Made by a program: the position numbers and the translations under genes
Shown: in pieces, positions 61,190 to 64,000 of the stretch
Position numbering within the stretch: the stretch's first letter is position 1
Layout: every line of letters begins with the position of its first letter
The notes under the pieces: generated by a model
Database searches by the model: none
Told to the model about the DNA's origin: nothing
The model's input: only the letters and a program-made list of their open reading frames with translations
Assembly: GCF_003609995.1 (NCBI RefSeq)
Contig: NZ_AP018786.1
Span: 2,118,001-2,182,000 of the forward strand
Source of the DNA: Sutterella megalosphaeroides
Lineage (GTDB): Bacteria; Pseudomonadota; Gammaproteobacteria; Burkholderiales; Burkholderiaceae_F
Reading direction: 5' to 3'
DNA: 64,000 bases

Positions 61190-61248
61190 GCATTCCGCGT
61201 TGTCGTGCCTTTCGTTCGTCGGGTGTCGTTGTTCGGAAGTCGGCTTGC

Positions 61249-62457
61249 TCAGAGCGCCTGCCACCACGGGTCGGCGGACGCAACGACAAAGCTCTGCGCC
61301 GCCTTCCCCGGCACCCCCCGCGCAAGCGAGACGACCTCTCCGATTCGGGGCATCAAAAGCGGCACCCCCACGGCCGCGGCCGATGCTTGGGCGTGCTCGA
61401 TCGGCTCCTTCCAGCCGTGGGTCGAGAGCGCGTACTTGCTGTGATGCGTCGGAAAGACCGCCCGGGGCGCGAGGTCTTCGAGCGCGCGACGCCAGTCGGC
61501 GGGCATGAGATGAATGTCCTTCCAGTCCGTGTTGTATTGGCCGTCTTCAAGAAGCGCGAGATCGATCGAGGGGAAGCGCCTTTTGATTTCCCGGAAGTGC
61601 GGTCCGTACCCGCCGTCGCCCGAAAGGTAGAGCGTGTAGTCGGCGAATTCGAACATCCATCCGCCCCAGAGCGTCGTGTCGCGCTCGAACGTTCGGCCCG
61701 AGAAGTGCTGCGAGGGCGTGAGCGTCAGACGAAGGCCGTCGAGCTCGATCGACTCCCACCAGTCCGCTTCCAGAATCCGCGCGGGCGCAACGCCCCAGCG
61801 TTCCAGGTGCATCCCCACGCCGAGCGGACAGACGAAACGCCCGACGCGGTCGCGAAGCGCCACGATCGTGTCGTATTCCAAGTGATCGTAATGGTCGTGC
61901 GTGATGACGACGAGATCAAGTGCAGGCAGTTTTTCAACGCCCATGGGCGCCGTCGTCGGAAACGGGCGCCCGAACCCCGGCACGGGCGAGGCGTCGCCGA
62001 AAACGGGGTCGATCGCAATCGTGAGGCCCGCTTTCCTCAAAAAGAAGCTCGAGTGCCCGAACCAGACGAGCGAATCGTCGGGGGTCTCCCCGAAATCGAT
62101 GTCGTCCGCGGGAAGCGGTCCCGAGGGTTCCAAGGCCGACTTGTCGCGCAGGAGAAAGTCGACGATCGCCTGAGGTTTCGACTTCGTTCCCGCCGTCACT
62201 TGGACGGGAACGAGATTGCGAAAGCGGCCGTCGACGAAGTTGGGCGAAGCCGCCATGCGGCGCAATCGGTCGCCCGAAGCGGAGCCCCCGAAGACGGGGA
62301 GTTCGAGCGCCGCGCGGGCGCCCGCCGCCGTGAAGAGGCCCGCCCCCGCAAGGCCCGCGGCCCAGCGGAGAAAGCGACGGCGCGTCGTCGGGATCGACGA
62401 CGAAGGAGCAGACGAGCGAGCGGAACCGGAGGAACCGGAAGGGAGTTTTTCGGGCAT
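61249..62457 (-). CDS. Tat-exported metallo-beta-lactamase-fold hydrolase (UlaG/NAPE-PLD-like)
   Basis: A 402-aa protein. A Tat signal (TTRRRFLRWAAGLAGAG) follows a Ser-rich leader. The MBL-fold metal site is THDHYDHLEYD (HxHxDH), with SSFFLRK upstream, SQHFSGRTFERDTTLWGG (His), SGDGGYGPHF (Asp) and FPTHHSKYA (final His). The overall pattern resembles RomA/NAPE-phospholipase D-like hydrolases. The substrate is unknown; a phosphodiester or lactone is typical. The start at 62457 gives MPEKLPSGSSG; the longer frame is not protein-like. Convergent with the porin operon and divergent from dmsA with 292 bases between. Confidence 0.86.
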   Translation of the reverse strand: MPEKLPSGSSGSARSSAPSSSIPTTRRRFLRWAAGLAGAGLFTAAGARAALELPVFGGSASGDRLRRMAASPNFVDGRFRNLVPVQVTAGTKSKPQAIVDFLLRDKSALEPSGPLPADDIDFGETPDDSLVWFGHSSFFLRKAGLTIAIDPVFGDASPVPGFGRPFPTTAPMGVEKLPALDLVVITHDHYDHLEYDTIVALRDRVGRFVCPLGVGMHLERWGVAPARILEADWWESIELDGLRLTLTPSQHFSGRTFERDTTLWGGWMFEFADYTLYLSGDGGYGPHFREIKRRFPSIDLALLEDGQYNTDWKDIHLMPADWRRALEDLAPRAVFPTHHSKYALSTHGWKEPIEHAQASAAAVGVPLLMPRIGEVVSLARGVPGKAAQSFVVASADPWWQAL

Positions 62458-62749
62458 GGGCGCGAAGACGGAAGCGAACGAAAGAGGACGAAAGACGGGA
62501 CTTTTTCCATCCTCGCACGTCCTACGCCTTCGTGCTCGTTCGAATCGTTCGGATTCTTGTCCGAACCCGTCGTTTCCCGGGGGTGCGGGAATTCCCCGAG
62601 TCCTCTGCAAGTCCTGGGGTTTTCACGAAATTCGAGGGAATGCGGTCGTTTACGGCCTTCCGCCGCCCTCCCCCTTGGGCATAATTCTTTTTACGGATTC
62701 TTACCCCGTAATCCGACGTAAAAGAAAACCCCACCCCCTAGGAGAACTC

Positions 62750-64000
62750 ATGATGCACGGCCATATTTTCGACGCGCCCGTTACGCGTCGGCGCTTCCTG
62801 TGCCTCTCTGCGATGTCGGGCATCGCACTCTCGGCGGGCGTCGCACCCACGGTGCTCGCCAAGGCCATCGAACAGGCGGCCGACGACATGGTCTATTCCT
62901 GGACCGCGTGCGTCATCAATTGCGGCCACCGCTGCCCGCTTCGCGCCTACACGAAAAACGGGCGCGTGATCCGCATCGAAACCGACAACACGATCGAGGA
63001 CGGGTGCTCGCCCCGTCAGCTGCGCGCGTGCCTCAAAGGCCGTTCCATGCGTCAGCGCCTCTATTCGCCCGACCGCCTCAAGTACCCGATGAAGCGCGTC
63101 GGCAAGCGCGGCGAAGGGAAGTTCGAACGCATCACGTGGGAAGAAGCCTACAAGACCGTCGCCGAAAAGTTGAAGCACACGGTTGAAACCTACGGGAACG
63201 AAGCGCTTTACTGGCAGTACTGCTCGGGCCAGCAGTCCATGGTCAATTCCCGTAGCGCCTGGTGGCGCCTCCTGAACCTCACGGGCGGCTACCTCAAGTA
63301 CTACGGCTCCTACTCGACCGCTCAGATTTCGGCCGCCTTCCCGATGACTTACGGCTCGAACGCCGCTTCGGATACGAGCGAAATCGCGAATGCGGAACTC
63401 TGCGTCTACTTCGGGAACAATCCGTCGGTGACGCGGGGATCGGGCTCCGGGAAGTCGTATCAGTTGACGTGCGCCCTTCAAAAGCACGCCCCGAAGATGA
63501 TCGTCATCGACCCGATCTACACCGATACGATGGCGGGCAAAGGCGACCGCTGGATCCCGATCCGCCCGGGCACGGACGCAGCGCTCGTCGAAGCGATTGC
63601 GTACGAGCTCATCCGCAACAATTGGGTCGATCAGGCGTTTCTCGACACGTACTGCGTCGGTTACGACGAAAAGACCCTCCCGAAGTCGGCCCCCGCGAAG
63701 TCCGACTACAAGTCCTATATCCTCGGGGACGCCGACGGCGAACCCAAGACTCCCGAACGCGCCTCGCGCATCACGGGGATTCCGGTCGGGACGATCGTGG
63801 AGCTTGCGCGTGAAATCGGAACGACGAAGCCCGTCTTCTTCGCGCAGGGCTGGGGGCCGCAGCGCCAGGCGAACGGCGAGCAGACCGCTCGCGCCATTGC
63901 GATGCTCCCGATTTTGACCGGGAACGTCGGCCTCAAGGGGACGAATACGGGCGAACAGGAAGGGAACACCCCCTTCCCCGTGCAGTACCTCCCCACGGGG
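62750..64000 (+). CDS. dmsA: DMSO reductase catalytic subunit DmsA, 3' end cut by window edge
   Basis: The molybdopterin catalytic subunit of a Tat-exported respiratory reductase for DMSO, TMAO or other S-/N-oxides. The 417 residues seen include a Tat signal (TRRRFLCLSAMSG), the cysteines for the N-terminal [4Fe-4S] cluster (CVINCGHRC), then RACLKGRSMRQR and RLKYPMKRVGKRGEGKFERI. YGSYSTAQ, FGNNP, DRWIPIRPGTDAAL and FAQGWGPQR segments match E. coli DmsA closely. Expected partners (dmsB ferredoxin subunit, dmsC anchor) should lie to the right. Two consecutive ATGs (62750, 62753) follow GGAG. The substrate cannot be fixed from this part. Confidence 0.92.
   Translation, partial: MMHGHIFDAPVTRRRFLCLSAMSGIALSAGVAPTVLAKAIEQAADDMVYSWTACVINCGHRCPLRAYTKNGRVIRIETDNTIEDGCSPRQLRACLKGRSMRQRLYSPDRLKYPMKRVGKRGEGKFERITWEEAYKTVAEKLKHTVETYGNEALYWQYCSGQQSMVNSRSAWWRLLNLTGGYLKYYGSYSTAQISAAFPMTYGSNAASDTSEIANAELCVYFGNNPSVTRGSGSGKSYQLTCALQKHAPKMIVIDPIYTDTMAGKGDRWIPIRPGTDAALVEAIAYELIRNNWVDQAFLDTYCVGYDEKTLPKSAPAKSDYKSYILGDADGEPKTPERASRITGIPVGTIVELAREIGTTKPVFFAQGWGPQRQANGEQTARAIAMLPILTGNVGLKGTNTGEQEGNTPFPVQYLPTG

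Overview
The window looks like chromosome of a GC-rich, anaerobic or microaerophilic betaproteobacterium, most plausibly of the Sutterellaceae (Burkholderiales). This is inferred from gene content: several Tat-exported flavin reductases, a small multihaem cytochrome, a betaproteobacterial porin, DmsA, an arylsulfate sulfotransferase, an [FeFe] hydrogenase and a Dcu-type dicarboxylate carrier. No rRNA, tRNA or CRISPR array was recognised, so the taxonomy is an inference.

Layout. 1-5831 (minus): a type I-E CRISPR-Cas operon cut by the left edge, in the order cas3-cas8e-cas11-cas6e-cas7. The four Cascade genes are visibly AT-richer than cas3 and the rest of the window. 6006-10914: an exported carboxylesterase, a methyltransferase, a small exported charged protein, a periplasmic rhodanese and a LysR regulator. 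11101-22790: an anaerobic carbon and redox block. It holds a Tat-exported FMN/FAD fumarate-reductase-like flavoprotein, a two-subunit class I fumarase, a LysR regulator, malate dehydrogenase, an [FeFe] hydrogenase with a NuoF/GltD-like fusion partner, and a divergent YheO-type regulator. Malate dehydrogenase, fumarase and a fumarate-type reductase together make the reductive arm from oxaloacetate to succinate.

22958-28309: six genes like the first part of an aryl-polyene cluster (ketosynthase-like protein, acyltransferase, two ACPs, membrane protein, adenylation-dehydratase fusion), closed by a strong terminator. The condensing, reducing and export genes of such clusters are absent from the window. 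28623-38774: arylsulfate sulfotransferase, a LysR regulator, a Tat-exported HD-domain protein, a frameshifted phoA, an MFS exporter, a membrane-anchored coiled-coil protein and an aldo/keto reductase. 38934-48018: orphan MetQ, thiC behind a divergent TPP riboswitch, a FixJ-type response regulator, formate-THF ligase, a molbindin and two related small lipoproteins. 48019-49090 has no convincing gene.

49091-64000: Dcu carrier (FNR-like site upstream), MmgE/PrpD protein, flavohaemoglobin with its NsrR regulator (NsrR-like box on the promoter), a second FixJ-type regulator, an XRE regulator and a nitroreductase. A LysR regulator then sits divergently from a three-gene respiratory unit (Tat flavoprotein reductase, four-haem cytochrome, porin). 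The window ends with a Tat-exported metallo-beta-lactamase-fold enzyme and a dmsA cut by the right edge.

The main threads are periplasmic terminal reductases for organic acceptors, hydrogen and C4-dicarboxylate metabolism, release of sulfate and phosphate esters, and nitric-oxide defence. Many genes sit next to a dedicated LysR or response regulator. Start sites were chosen by ribosome binding site, signal peptide and family N-terminus, and often lie inside longer open frames.
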